Counted from the stretch's first letter, positions 49,193 to 60,690 are shown. The stretch: DNA of 64,000 bases from Adiantum capillus-veneris (GCA_014529385.2 CM043950.1:156395545-156459544); one strand, 5' to 3'. Translations and numbers: made by a program. The notes: generated by a model not told the origin, from the sequence alone.

Positions 49193-52100
49193 ATGGACTT
49201 CGAATCTGGGGAGAAAGTACATATGATACTTGACAATGAAATCGTTGGTATTGGTTGTGTGTGTAGAACAGATCCAGATTCCACTTGTGGTGGTACAAAG
49301 ATAGGGCTGGGAAATGTCTCCATACTAGTGGAGGAATGCTTGAAGGATGTGGTCCTACCTTTTCCTACAATGGATACTTCATCTCTCCAAGGCTCATTAT
49401 GGAGTGCTGTTCGATGGTCAAAGCTTCTTTTGCAATCTTTTGTATTAAATGGTAACTTAATTGATCCACACAAAAGCTACAATGGTGATGAAGAACATGA
49501 TCATTCTGATCCTCTAGTTACAGATGCAATACCTATGACAAGCCCAGAATTTGAAGCAATGATTCGAGAGTCTTGGAGAAATTAGAGGGTCCTTTTAAAA
49601 GATGACACAATGATGCAAACCATGAATGAAGGGACCATCTTATATGTATTTCCACATGATTATGTCAACTTTCAGGAACTTGGTCCTGATTGTGTGGGTG
49701 TGGGTATTGAAAGAGAAAATGCAAGCATTGATGATGTCGTTGAAGTGGGTAGCATCACTTTGCTAAAGTGGCCCATCAAGCAGACAACAATGTTGAATGG
49801 GAGACCATTACAACGCTTTGTTCCTGTTGATGGCATGCATGCTACATATGAGGATGTATCCAACGATGGAAATGTTGGAAAAAAACTTGATGGGAGTAAT
49901 GTTGTCCAGTTGTCAAGGAAGAGACGATACACTTTCATGAACAGGACTCAAAAATCAAAAGCAGCACCAGCTTCGACTTTTTACCTTTCAAAAAAATCAA
50001 TTCAAAGGGTATCATGCATTGATTGTTGTGCACAAAAATGCTGCCAATTTGCAGATCGTGATATGGTGACAAGGTTACGACAACAATTTTGGGGAGAGTC
50101 TCAAAAATCACGCACTAATTATGTTTATGATGTTCTTTCTATATGTTATCAGAAAGATGAGAAGTCACGATACCAATTCAGGCTAAATGGCTCTATTGTT
50201 TGTTGTAGAGCATGGTATGAGCTACATGGAATACCAAAGACATCATTTTATCGATACAAGGAGAACTTTGAAAATGGTGTGCGCCAATATGTACATGGGA
50301 ACACATGTACATTGAGAAGGGGACTTCAACATACTAGTTTAGCAAGAGCACTACTAAATGAGTTTGTGGAAAACAACTCTGAGAAGATGCCACATAGAAG
50401 TAGAACACTTCTAGATGGCTCAAGAGAGACTCAATTGGTGATTCCATCAACATACAAACAAGTGGATATTTTATGTGAAATCAACACGACACTTGACCAA
50501 ATGGGCTATGAGAAGAAGCTATCCCAATCTTCTTTTGGTAGAATTTGGAACAAAGAGTACCCACATGTCACTTTAACAAAGACGAGTGAGTTCTCTAAGT
50601 GCAATATTTGTAGCTCAATCAAGGCAAGGTTAGAAGCTAAACCTTCTCTTGAAGAGAGAGCTCTTCTCTTGAGGGAGAGAGAAGTTCACATGGCACAACA
50701 AAAGAGTTTCAGAAGCCTATATTATGCATGGCGCATGTATTCAGAAACTCAACCACAAAAATATGTATGCATAATCCATGATAAGATGGATCAAAAGAAG
50801 ACTGCCATTCCTAGATTACGCATTGTTCCCAAGGGTGTGGATTCAGGATATAATCTGCAAGTGGCATTGATTGGCATGATCACTCATGGACATGGAGAAG
50901 GTCATTACGGACACTTTGTCTTGAATGGTTTGTGGCTAGCTGATCCAAATCTTACAATTGGCTCAATTGCTAATTGTTTACATAACCTCGAGAGGATAGA
51001 TAAGCATCCTCTTGGTGATCTAGTAACAAATGGACTTCCAAGGAGCAATATTTCACTACTACATGCTTTGAAATCAAGGGATGCTTTGGACTACCATAAC
51101 TTGAGTGATGGAAAAGAGCCCATTGTGCAGTCGTCAGAAATTGCAGAAGAGGAATTGGGGTCAACATTTCGCAGATTGCCAGAGAACTTGTTGCTACAAT
51201 TGGATAATTTTGCAGGGGAAAACAAAAATCGATACTTATTTGCCTATTTGTCAATGCTTGTTGCAAGGGGTGTTTTCAAAACCATTCAGTTGGGATTTTT
51301 AATGGTTGGGCATACACATGAGGACATGGACGCCATGTTTAGTAGGTTTTCAGAGAAGTTGAGAGTTACACAAACCTATACTTTGCCACATTTGATGGAT
51401 ACATTACGAAACAGCTCATCTTCATCTCCAGCTCCATTTTTTCTCACAAAGATCCCCGATTTCAAGCAATATTGTGATGGCTATCTTTGTGATGGACAAG
51501 ACATACTTGTTGGACATTCCAAACCGCTTCAGTTCAGGTTCTTTATGCAGGATGAGACACCAATGGTGCAATATAAGGCACATGTAGGTGTATCAAGTTG
51601 GAGTGGAAGTATTCGCCTTTGGAAAACAGACACAGAAGGCAAGCCAATGTTACCACCTGGAGATCCACCTCTAGTACAAATGGCGGAGTATGTCAAGGCC
51701 CACAAAGAAGTCATTTTGGGGCTAAAGAACTATATAAAATTTTGGAAAAATTTAGGGAATGGTTCAAGTATTCCGCGATATTATAGACCCGTGATAGATT
51801 ATTGGAGTAAGGTAATTGAAGAGATTGGAAAAGCAATCATATCAGAGGGAGTCTTGTATGAAATGTTTTGGCCAAAAACTCAAGAATATTCTCACCTACA
51901 AAGCACTACAATGAATTTGCAACAAGGAGCAGAAAGATTCCTAGGCCTTGAAGAGTTGAACGATCATTTTTGTGGGCCTCAACGAGATAGGCCAAGGGAA
52001 GAGTTTGACCCTATGTCTGATGTGCACCAAGGTGACTTTCTTATGCTTGTTCCGAGTGACACAGAAATCTATCCAGTGTGGCTTGCAATGGCTTTATCTG

Positions 52101-52408
52101 ACATTGATAATGAGCCTACATCACCAAACTACAGAAAACTCTTGATTCAATATTGGGCACCTTGCGCGAGAAAAAGTGGGATGACAGATACTCAAGCTTA
52201 CAGTAATTGTTGGAAGGGTTATTGGGCTGTCAACTATAAGGACCCACAAGTGTGGGAAACTATAGATGCAATTGTTTGGTCCTGGAGACCCAACAAAGAA
52301 GGACCATTTTCTAGAATAAAGATTCCAGAAAGACATGCTCTAAAAGCCAAAGAAGGCCTCACTCGTGCACATCAGCCACACTTGGATCAAAGTTCAGATA
52401 TGGTTTAA
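49193..52408 (+). CDS. DUF7869-like transposase-like protein, interrupted by one in-frame stop
   Basis: One continuous frame from ATG 49193, one base after acceptor TTTTTACTTACAG, to TAA 52408, broken only by TAG at 49583-49585. The part before the stop (130 residues) has LPFPTMDTSSLQGSLWSAV...W, like the N-terminal DUF8039-type segment of plant transposon proteins. After the stop come 932 residues from the next Met: a Cys-rich segment (CIDCCAQKCC), CNICSS, then three conserved acidic blocks, HDKMDQK (Asp 391/394), LQLDNFAGENKNR (Asp 532) and VGHTHEDMD (Glu 571, Asp 572, Asp 574). These blocks are the family signature, and their order suggests an RNase H-like DDE/DDD catalytic core. The C-terminus (YPVWLAMAL ... 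VWSWRP) resembles the family's beta-rich tail. It probably moves the surrounding element. Divergent to the minus-strand gene across the satellite array. Confidence 0.75.
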
Positions 52409-53937
52409 ATGTGGAGTAGAATTATGTGGAGCTTCTATTGTGACTATACTAGTCAATTTGTAAACAAAATCTTTTTTGTATCTTCCTTTGTTTTATGTAA
52501 TTTATAGTTATTATTCAAATCCATGTGTTGTACATCCTCTTGACTTTTGGTGTTTATCAACACCACAATCCTATGAGATTTTCACTTTATTTACTAGCCA
52601 CACACCTCAATTTTTCCCACTTTAAGTGGAAAATTCCCAAATTACATGAATTCGGTCGATTTGGAGATTCCCATAATGTGAGATTTTTACCAAAATACCT
52701 AATATGGTCTTACCCATCCTCCATCCATCATTATCATCATGACTCGAATCCCCTTCAAAATCATTCTCATATTCATACCTCAGCTTCTCACATGCTTCTT
52801 GCAACTTCAAAACCTTCTTTCTACCAAAACATGATTTTTACCTATCCCCTTTATGATCATCTAGCCATTCATATGCATTCTCCAAGTCATATTCAATATC
52901 ATCTAACTTCTCTAAGGCTCTTTCCATTTTGTTATGGGAAGTTGCTTTATGAAATTTTTGACTAATGTTATGAAGTTTTGTGCACAAATCCACCATGCAC
53001 TATTTCCTACAAGCATCTCTCTTTGAGCACTAGCTTGTCAACCACAAATAGACAATCATCCACCTCATGCTTCTTACTCATGAAAACCTCACATTTATCT
53101 TTGTTCCTTTTAACCCCCATAACAATCACATCATTAAAATACAGAAATCATGTTTAGCCCTCAAGATCACACCAATCCAAGACCCATTAAATTCGCTAAA
53201 CAAAGAGCCACGGATGTTGTACCGGGATCTGCATAGTCTATTTAGTTGGTTTCTTAAACTGATTGGGATATTTTACTTTAGTGATGTATTTATATGTTTA
53301 GAAAATTCATTAAAAAATACCATTCTTGATTTTGTTTGCTAGCTTCGACAGATCTAATTATTAACATCAGATTCAACATCGAATTTCTCTATCTGATTTC
53401 AAGAAATTGTTATTTTGTCTCTGCAAAATCATCCAAAATTTTTCCATTTTGCACAGCCTGAATCTGTAGTCCCTTGCTAAATCTGTGCAACCTAAATTTG
53501 TAGCACCTTGCTGAATCTGTAGCACTTATAGCAATAAACATGAATTTTGAATCTGAAGCAATGCTTCTAATCAAATATGATGGCTGAAATCCATCATCTC
53601 TACTTTGTCTTGAATTTTTGCTACTACTTGGTCTAACAATTTCTCCTTTGGGATAGATTCTTTCATGGCATCATCACTCGTGAAACACAAACACCAAACT
53701 CGAATGGAATACGGAAGGTTATCAGACCCATCATACATACCATTACAGTAGGTAATCAGTAAGACAAGAATGGCAGATGCAACAAACAAACAACTGTAGT
53801 AGGTTCACCAAATGTGTTGGGAAAACCTTTAATGGCCCAACGGGATCTCCAAATATGTTGGCGAAACCTTCAATGGACCAATGGGATTTCAAAATGTGTT
53901 GATGAAACCTTCAATGGCCCAGAGAGATCGCCAAATG
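52409..53937 (-). pseudogene. Interior of the old LTR element, right part (5' end, gag-like)
   Basis: Minus-strand fragments: 53789-53571 (SDDAMKESIPKEKLLDQVVAKIQDKVEMM) close to the LTR, and near 52.93-52.62 two coiled-coil pieces (MERALEKLDDIEYDLENAYE; EACEKLRYEYENDFEGD). They are charged and heptad-like as in the left interior part at 11.6-11.8 kb. The exact junction with the inner block lies between the transposase stop at 52408 and about 52.6 kb and is not resolved. Confidence 0.45.
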
Positions 53938-53945
53938 TGTTGGGG
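53806..53945. repeat. Triplicated primer-site/LTR junction-like segment
   Basis: A unit of about 42 bp, CAAATGTGTTGG followed by GAAACCTTCAATGGCCCA and a GGGATCTC-like end, occurs three times and a fourth, truncated copy runs into the LTR. Each copy includes the first bases of the LTR (TGTTGG). On the minus strand the segment beside the LTR reads TTTGGCGATCTC, a possible primer-binding site. Confidence 0.75.
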
Positions 53946-54410
53946 TTTCAACAACACATGAATCTCTCTGACACACCTACTCTCATATAAAGAGTAGACA
54001 GTTACTCCATAATTAGACTCATATCAGATAAACAGCTTCAGAGTTAGCAAACAGAACATAGAGAAAGTTCTGACAGACCAAAGATCACCATGGATAAAGC
54101 TTCTCTCTCATTTCCCTACTAAGAATTCCTCCAAATACAAGTACCAATTGATGGTTATAACTATTCAACCCAAAAATATTCTTGTCATAAAATATCAGAC
54201 TCAAAAAAATATGACCTAGCAAGAATCTAACTCAACAAATATTCTCACCTAGCAATGTTTTGACTCAACAAACATCGGACTCAATATCGGATTCAATAGT
54301 ATCTTGATCAGTATAATGTGACTCAACAAAAATTTGACTCTGTAGAAATCTGACTCATCATAAATCCGACTCGGCAGGAATCCAACTTAGTTTATCATAT
54401 CCAGTCAACA
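53938..54410 (-). mobile_element. LTR copy, right (5' LTR of the minus-strand element)
   Basis: This 473-bp block starts TGTTGGGG and ends AGTCAACA and aligns end to end with 10728-11186. It is followed at once by TTGAA (54411-54415), the same five bases that precede the left copy. The pair therefore brackets a 43.7-kb insertion. Confidence 0.8.
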
Positions 54411-54478
54411 TTGAAACTAGAGGAATTAATGGAAATTTTAGTGAATTCTTTAGGTTTTTCTCTAGTCTAAGTTTTCTT

Positions 54479-54500
54479 GTCCCCGACAACGGTGCCAAAA
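54479..54500 (-). promoter_or_regulatory. Primer-binding site of a minus-strand Gypsy element
   Basis: The minus strand reads TTTTGGCACCGTTGTCGGGG, close to the plant tRNA-Asp-type site (TGGCGCCGTTGCCGGGG). It directly abuts TGTCAATTG at 54501, the end of the adjoining LTR. Confidence 0.7.
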
Positions 54501-55400
54501 TGTCAATTGATTGCCAAGCCTCACCAGATGCTAGCAAAGTGAGAACCACTGACATAAAATGTCAATCCATGGGACATAGCAGACCCGACTAGTGCATGGA
54601 GGCTACAAGAAATAGCTAATCTCTCAAAAACTTCGTGCCAAGTGTGCTCTATCCTATCTTTCTCAAGTAGTCATCATTTACTGAAAAGTAGTCAATACGG
54701 CCGTTAGTCTATCACATCATTTTTGAGATAGCTAGGAGTGTCAGAGTGGACCCAAACTTGCTACACTAACTTAGTAGCTCATATTAGACAAGCTCAAGCT
54801 CAAAAATTCATGTTTTGACATCTAGAAAAAATTGCACCAAAGATAAACAACAAAAATTAGGTTTACTACTTTGGTCTCCTAATCACCCTACATCATCTTT
54901 AGACCATGCTCTATCCCCTCCTATGCTTAAAAGCTGATTCAGAATGATGATTTGCGCATTATGAGCCAAAATAGCTTGTAGATGAGCACAACTAAAAATA
55001 AAGAAATGATGCAACAAAATTTTGTCAAATCGAAGAGCTTTCACCTTTGAGTCAGACGTAGTTCATGAAATGCCAATGTCGCAACCCACAAGGGAGAGAG
55101 AAGAGAAAACAGATACATGCAATGAACTCAATGGTCGTACGCTCACTTTTATTATCCAAAACTTAGGTCAAAAGTTAAAAAAATTGGCTTCTATACCTTA
55201 TCCAAGATTCTAGAAATGGATACCTAGCTAATTTGGCTCAAACCGCAATTAATTACAACTTTGAAAGCCCATGGTCCCTTTACACTCTTTGGCACTCAAT
55301 GTGCTACAAAAAATTTGGACTTTTACGGGATTTTTCATTAATATATGATGTTTTGATGCAATAAGTGAGAATGAAAAATGATGTTGATGTTCTTCTAAGC
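54501..55400 (-). mobile_element. 5' LTR of the outer minus-strand Gypsy element (end uncertain)
   Basis: Starts TGTCAATTG beside the primer site and has no coding potential. A related sequence (TGTCAATC...GGGCATGGAAGC) occurs at 63499 onward. The right boundary was not found. The interior of this element appears to continue at 10722 and leftward, beyond the 43.7-kb insertion. Confidence 0.45.
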
Positions 55401-57640
55401 CTCTTGTTACCTAAGCAGCTAACAAGGAAGAGGTGTGGTTGTCTTTGGGGAGAGGGGTTGCACTATTTTTGTGTTGATTTCTAGGGGTTCCACACCCATT
55501 TTCTCCCTTGGCATTCCTTATCATGTTTTTCTTTGCTCTTTGAAGAGTCATCAGAGGATTCCAGGTCACTAGTTTTTATATTTTTGGACTCCTCTTGAGC
55601 TTTGCTCAACTTCTTTTCTTGAGAACACTGTGGATATATTACCGCATGGTGTTGGAAAGCTCCACCTTAGTCTTCCTCCTCTTGTATTGCTTAATTTTCT
55701 CCAGTCTTTGAGATTTTCTTTGCTCTAGGGGCTTATCCAGATCCTCCTCCTCATCATCATCTGCATATGCACCTTTTGCCTCTACCTTCTTTTCCTCAGC
55801 AAGTTTTTTCCATCGTTCCTCTCTAAGTCTATGTCCCTATTCCATTAATCTTTGAGTCTAGGAGATAGGTACTTTATCCTTTGGCTCTGTTGACCTCTGC
55901 TTAAATCTTACTAGAGGTATGGTGATATCCTCCTCTTCATCAACAATGGTTTGGAACTCATATGGTGTATCTCTTTTTCTGTCTTTATCTCACCGCCAAG
56001 TTCTAGAAATGTTTTCGTTTCCTCACTATTTGATGCCCTTCTCCTAGAGCTTTTTACTTTTGTCTTCTAGTGTCAAATGCAGACGAAGGACTTGCTACCA
56101 CCCAAACCGCATGTTTTGATTGTGTATAAGGTCAATTTGAGAGTCGACTGGCGGTAGTTGGTCGATCATTCCAAGGGTTGGGTATGTTGTCTTGGTTAGC
56201 ATTGACCTTGTATTCTTATATTTCATGCATGTTTTCGTGCTCTTGAGGTTTGCTTTGACCAGATTTTCAAGTATGTAGCTGCCCAAATTGCAGCGGACTA
56301 CCCTTTGCTAAGATAGCCCCATTGCCATAACAATTGCAATGTGTAGATTACTCTTTGTGTGTCTCAAAGGATTTTGTACTTTGATGTGCTACAAGATCAA
56401 CCACATTGGTAGCTATGTCTCTAAATAAACCATATCTTATATATGAGAAGCAAATCTTTTTTCACCTTCTCGTTATCCTTTTGTTTAAAATCATAGATTT
56501 GGGAAACCGTGTTGTGCTTGATTCATCTCTTAGAGAATTCCTTGAAAAACTCTCACAAGAGTTGATCAATATTCAAGAAATATCTACTCTTCAATGGGCT
56601 GAAACCAAGTCAACATCATTTGTTCCAATGTCATCCCAAATCCTTTGTATTGCATATGGAATTAATCTATGACTTGTTCTGGTCTTAAGAATTAGTATGG
56701 AAACATGTGCATATGGATCTCCCAGTCCGTTGTACTTCTTGGACGCACACTTTTCCACTTGAGAAGGTTGTATTCTTTGCATTTTTTATACCATTCTCAT
56801 CATTCTAGGCTCTCCTACTATAGCATATGTTGTCTCATATATGCTAATAGGTTCTCCTGAGGGAGTTTGGTCAGTTACCCTCTCATTAGGTCTTGCATCT
56901 CTATCATCAATTCTGATCGCACGCACCCTTGTGCTGAAAATCATATCTAGAATATCATTTCCTCAATGTATGCTCATTGGAATCCTTGCTCTCAAGGATC
57001 CCATCGGTCTTGGCTTAGAAAGATGTGGTTGACTAAATGAATCTTCCATCCTTGGTATTGGCGGACTCATTCTCGTTGTTTTTGGCCTTGTTGTTTCAAA
57101 GATAGTTCATCTATGAGCACTTGGGGTAGTATAGTACTGGTGGAGTGGCCCTCCAAAGTACGTATATCCCTCAAGCTCTTTGCATCTTACTACTGAGTAT
57201 TTTTTATCATACTTGTCTAGCATGATATCTGTGTATCTCTCTCCACTTCATGCATGAACACATACAAGCATTTCTACTCCATTAAAATGCTCACATTAGG
57301 TTTATCACAACTATAATATAGCATTTTCTCACCATTATTGTACTTGTAAAAACCCACATGTGTATTTTCTATGTTGATGAGAGTACCCACATTCACTCAC
57401 CTAAGCTTTGCATTAGGAATGTCTAGCTTTGATGGATTCTCTTCAAGCTTGACATCAACCTTTTCCTTTGTGCCTGTCGATCCCCACTTGTCCACAATAA
57501 AGAGATTATGTACAACTAAACACATGTTTTCTTCTTTGTCAAAGTATCAATCACCAATGTAATATACTAGCACTATGAGCTTGAGCTCACTAGGTCTCTC
57601 TTCTATTTTCATGAAATAATGACCCATACTGTGAGGTCCC
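55400..57640 (-). pseudogene. Gypsy gag-like remains
   Basis: On the minus strand near 55.85-55.64 kb a charged helical stretch is readable (EERWKKLAEEKKVEAKGAYA, then DDDEEEDLDKPLEQRKSQRL). Near 57.0-56.8 kb another stretch reads DILDMIFSTRVRAIRIDDRD. Stops and frame changes are frequent, and no pol motif was seen. It probably belongs to the element whose primer site is at 60104-60122. Confidence 0.4.
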
Positions 57641-58630
57641 CAACCCGGAAGATTGGTGCGACTTGATAGATGGCCTCCCTTTATTCCCAAGTTCCATTGA
57701 TGACACCCTACTTAAATTCCACAAAGCAAGGATGCAAGTAATAGAAAGCGAGGAAGTCCTCTATCTATCGTGATCATGGTTGTAAGGGTCATACGCCACA
57801 AGGTAGGTCAAAAAGCAAAGGATTCTATTATGAGCTATTTCTTATATCATAAAGATAAAATCTCATTGACATACTTAGGTTCTATAAAAAATTCCATTTT
57901 CCACGTGTTTAAGAGGTATGGCCGCCATTCATAAGCACTAAATATGATATGTGACCTCGCTCTTAACTAACTAGTAGCCTTGTGAAAAGTACCCAACTAA
58001 CTGGGTCCACCCATCCATAGACATGGATCCATTTGGATACTAGTTTCTCACTTTCTACACTCCACTCACCCAATCTTCTTTTTTTTTAACTGCTACCACA
58101 TTGTTTTGCATATACAAATAGTGTATTAATTTCGGACACAGGTTCTTCCATAGAGCCCTTCAAACATCCCTTTAAAAATTCAAACAAGGCCTAATGAAGA
58201 CAATCCTATATTTCAACAAAAAAAAAGGAATTTTTCAATTTCTTATGAGTTTGGCATTACCTCGGGGGGTTCACTATGTAATCATGTTAATGTATAACCT
58301 CAGCTTAAACCTTGGTAACTGTGGGATCATCTCACTAATTGTGAGGCATCTTGCTACCCGCAAGGTATTTTGCTAATAACCGCAAGGAACAAAAGATATT
58401 CCTTCAATAATTCTTCTCTTATTGATTCTTCAAAAATGATCAACCAAATTTTTATATCAAATAGATAACTCCTGATATCAAACAATAATAACTTATCAAA
58501 AAGCGACAATCTATCAAGCAGCTCTTTCACTACTCTACAAAAACGTATACTTGTTTCTTGGACAATTTAAGGAAATTCATATACTTGGATTCCTAGGTCA
58601 ACATGAATAACAATGTAGAATTATAAATTT
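57641..58630. other. Non-coding AT-rich stretch
   Basis: No supported gene, RNA or repeat; presumably retroelement remains. Confidence 0.4.
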
Positions 58631-58637
58631 GTCTTAC

Positions 58638-58808
58638 CGGATTAGTGATATATTCGACTACCTCCCATGGTTGAGGTTGGACGACTTCAACTTCTTTCAC
58701 AGCAGATACCTTCGCTTGACTAGTTATGATTGGAGTAGATGATACCTTCCTTGAAGGAGGAATGATAGGAGCGTCCTTGGAGCTCTATGTCACTCTCTTC
58801 GGGGCCAT
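58638..58808 (-). pseudogene. Short MAPKR- frame ending at a splice donor
   Basis: ATG at 58808 opens 57 codons (MAPKRVT, an in-frame TAG as codon 8, then SSKDAPIIPPSRKVSSTP and EVVQPQPWEVVEYITNP) and ends exactly at a good donor (CCG|GTAAGAC). It is rich in Pro, Val and Ser. Its place, about 1.3 kb after the primer site at 60.1 kb, suggests the gag start of that element; a lone host exon is less likely. Not recognised. Confidence 0.3.
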
Positions 58809-58814
58809 CGTATC

Positions 58815-58818
<4 letters not shown>

Positions 58819-58888
<70 letters not shown>
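58819..58888. repeat. (GA)n microsatellite
   Basis: About 35 uninterrupted GA units. Confidence 0.98.
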
Positions 58889-58891
<3 letters not shown>

Positions 58892-60103
58892 ATTGCAAGG
58901 GGGATAGCACGGTGACAGCAGAGAAGGAGTTGGAGATGCACATGTTTGTATTGATCTTTGCCACAAGTTTGTATGGTCTTTGTCCAAAAAATTAGTAGGG
59001 GACATGGATCACGATCCATGTTCCATCAAATCTAGACCCCAGACTTGTCTTGGTGATTACCTACAATTTAAGGAGTCTACCCCACAACTTATTTTTTGGA
59101 TTTGGAAAACTTTTTTCTTGATCAAAAGAAAATTTCATATTTGCTTTGGGATTTTTTGACTAGCAGCCAGTCTTTTTGATCAACTTTTTGTTGTTTTTGG
59201 ATATGATGCCCTTTACAAATGTTTCCCTAAATGTTGCCAGCTACTCACTGCTCAAATCTCAACTCCAGATGATCAAGAGGGTCACGGATCCTGATCCATG
59301 TTTCCTCATATGAACATGAAATTTGGTCAGTTGTATGCTTGCACCCTGTAGATGTTAGATTTTCACTTATTTTTTAATTTGCATAGCAAAAAGTTGAAAA
59401 GCCCCAAATTTTGATCAATTTCCAAGTTTTTGTTCCTTTCACCCAATTTCTTGATTTGTATGAGTTTCTATATCAATTCTTTACCAAAAGCGTATATTTA
59501 GCACATATTTGGTGATCTAGAACCACATTGGATCCTTTGGTATCACTCTTTGCTCAAAATGTCACTAGGGGTCATGGATCGCAATGTATGTTTCTACACC
59601 AATTTGCTTGAAACTTTCTTGAGAAGCTCTCTCTGGCTTGGTTTACCCCTTTTTGCACTTATTTTTGGGTTTGTATCAACTTTTGAGTTATGACCATGAA
59701 ATTTTTAAAATTTTAGAGTTTATGGTCTTTGCTACCAAAATATGATTTTGACAGTTTTTCACTTGATCTTTTTAGCCCAATTTGACGGTTTTAAATATTA
59801 TCTAACCTACTCCTAAGTATTGGAATGAATCCTATGAACAAAAATTGACAAATGGTACAAAATTGGAACAATACTTTCAAAGCATCAAAAAATATGTAGA
59901 ATGAAATGATTTCGTATCTCACTCACAACTCCTAATACCTTTCAAGAGTAGACCTAGCAAGTCCCCGACTTCTAGCCTCTACCAAGCACTAAACCCCATG
60001 TCTAGCTGCTTGACTGCTAAATTGTAAATGACTAAGAAATCAAAATCAAAGGCCCATAAGGTAAAAAGCTATGACTAGGTCACTCACCACCTAAGGATCG
60101 CTT
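58889..60103 (-). other. Leader region with three near-palindromes
   Basis: No gene. CATGGATCACGATCCATG (59003-59020), CACGGATCCTGATCCATG (59283-59300) and a decayed copy at 59573-59590 are spaced 280 and 290 bases, each followed by TGTTTCC or similar. On the minus strand this is the untranslated leader between primer site and gag. Confidence 0.55.
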
Positions 60104-60122
60104 TCCCCGCCAAGGGTGCCAA
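60104..60122 (-). promoter_or_regulatory. Primer-binding site of a second minus-strand Gypsy element
   Basis: The minus strand reads TTGGCACCCTTGGCGGGGA, similar to the plant tRNA-Asp-type site, and abuts TGTTAGCGGG, the edge of an LTR extending to the right from 60123. Confidence 0.65.
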
Positions 60123-60690
60123 TGTTAGCGGGTCGCCTTAATGAATATCTCTAGCATAGCCATCTGTTACTAACATAATTTCAATACTCAGAGAAGCGAC
60201 TTGGATGGGGAACAAAGAATCTTTGAGAGTGCAACCTCAAGAAGTGAACCAATAGAGTGAAGCTATCTCTTTCACTAGCAAATCTATCACTCTTAAATCT
60301 GGCAAACTGGCTAGGAGGAGGTCTAAGACACGTAGGGAACTATCATATCAAGCTTGGTTGCAATCCTAAAAAGGACCAAAATCATGATTCATCATGATCA
60401 AGGTCTTGAAAACTACAACAATATATACCAAAAAGGTTTTCCTATGATCTAGGAACACTCTCTATGGTTGAAATGTCAAAAAACAACCATTAAAGCACTC
60501 AAAACAGCCGACTTGGCTCACCAATGCGTAGTTGTGAACCACAACATAATTGATAATGTTTACACTTACATTAAAGAGAAGTAGACAAGGAACACAATAA
60601 AACCTTGATAATGATAATGTGTGTTTTCCCACTTATAAAAGTTGATCTTTATACATATGGATTTCTTGGCCAGTGGATGACTTTACAAGG
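60123..60690 (-). mobile_element. LTR beginning at 60123 (end uncertain)
   Basis: Begins TGTTAGCGGG at the primer site. No coding potential. The right limit must lie before the copia remnant that starts at about 60690. Confidence 0.45.

Noticed and set aside
10728-54410. A single autonomous 43.7-kb retrotransposon carrying all genes as cargo
   Set aside because: Genes inside have introns, run on both strands and include a DNA-transposase-like protein; a nested insertion explains this more simply, although it is not proven.
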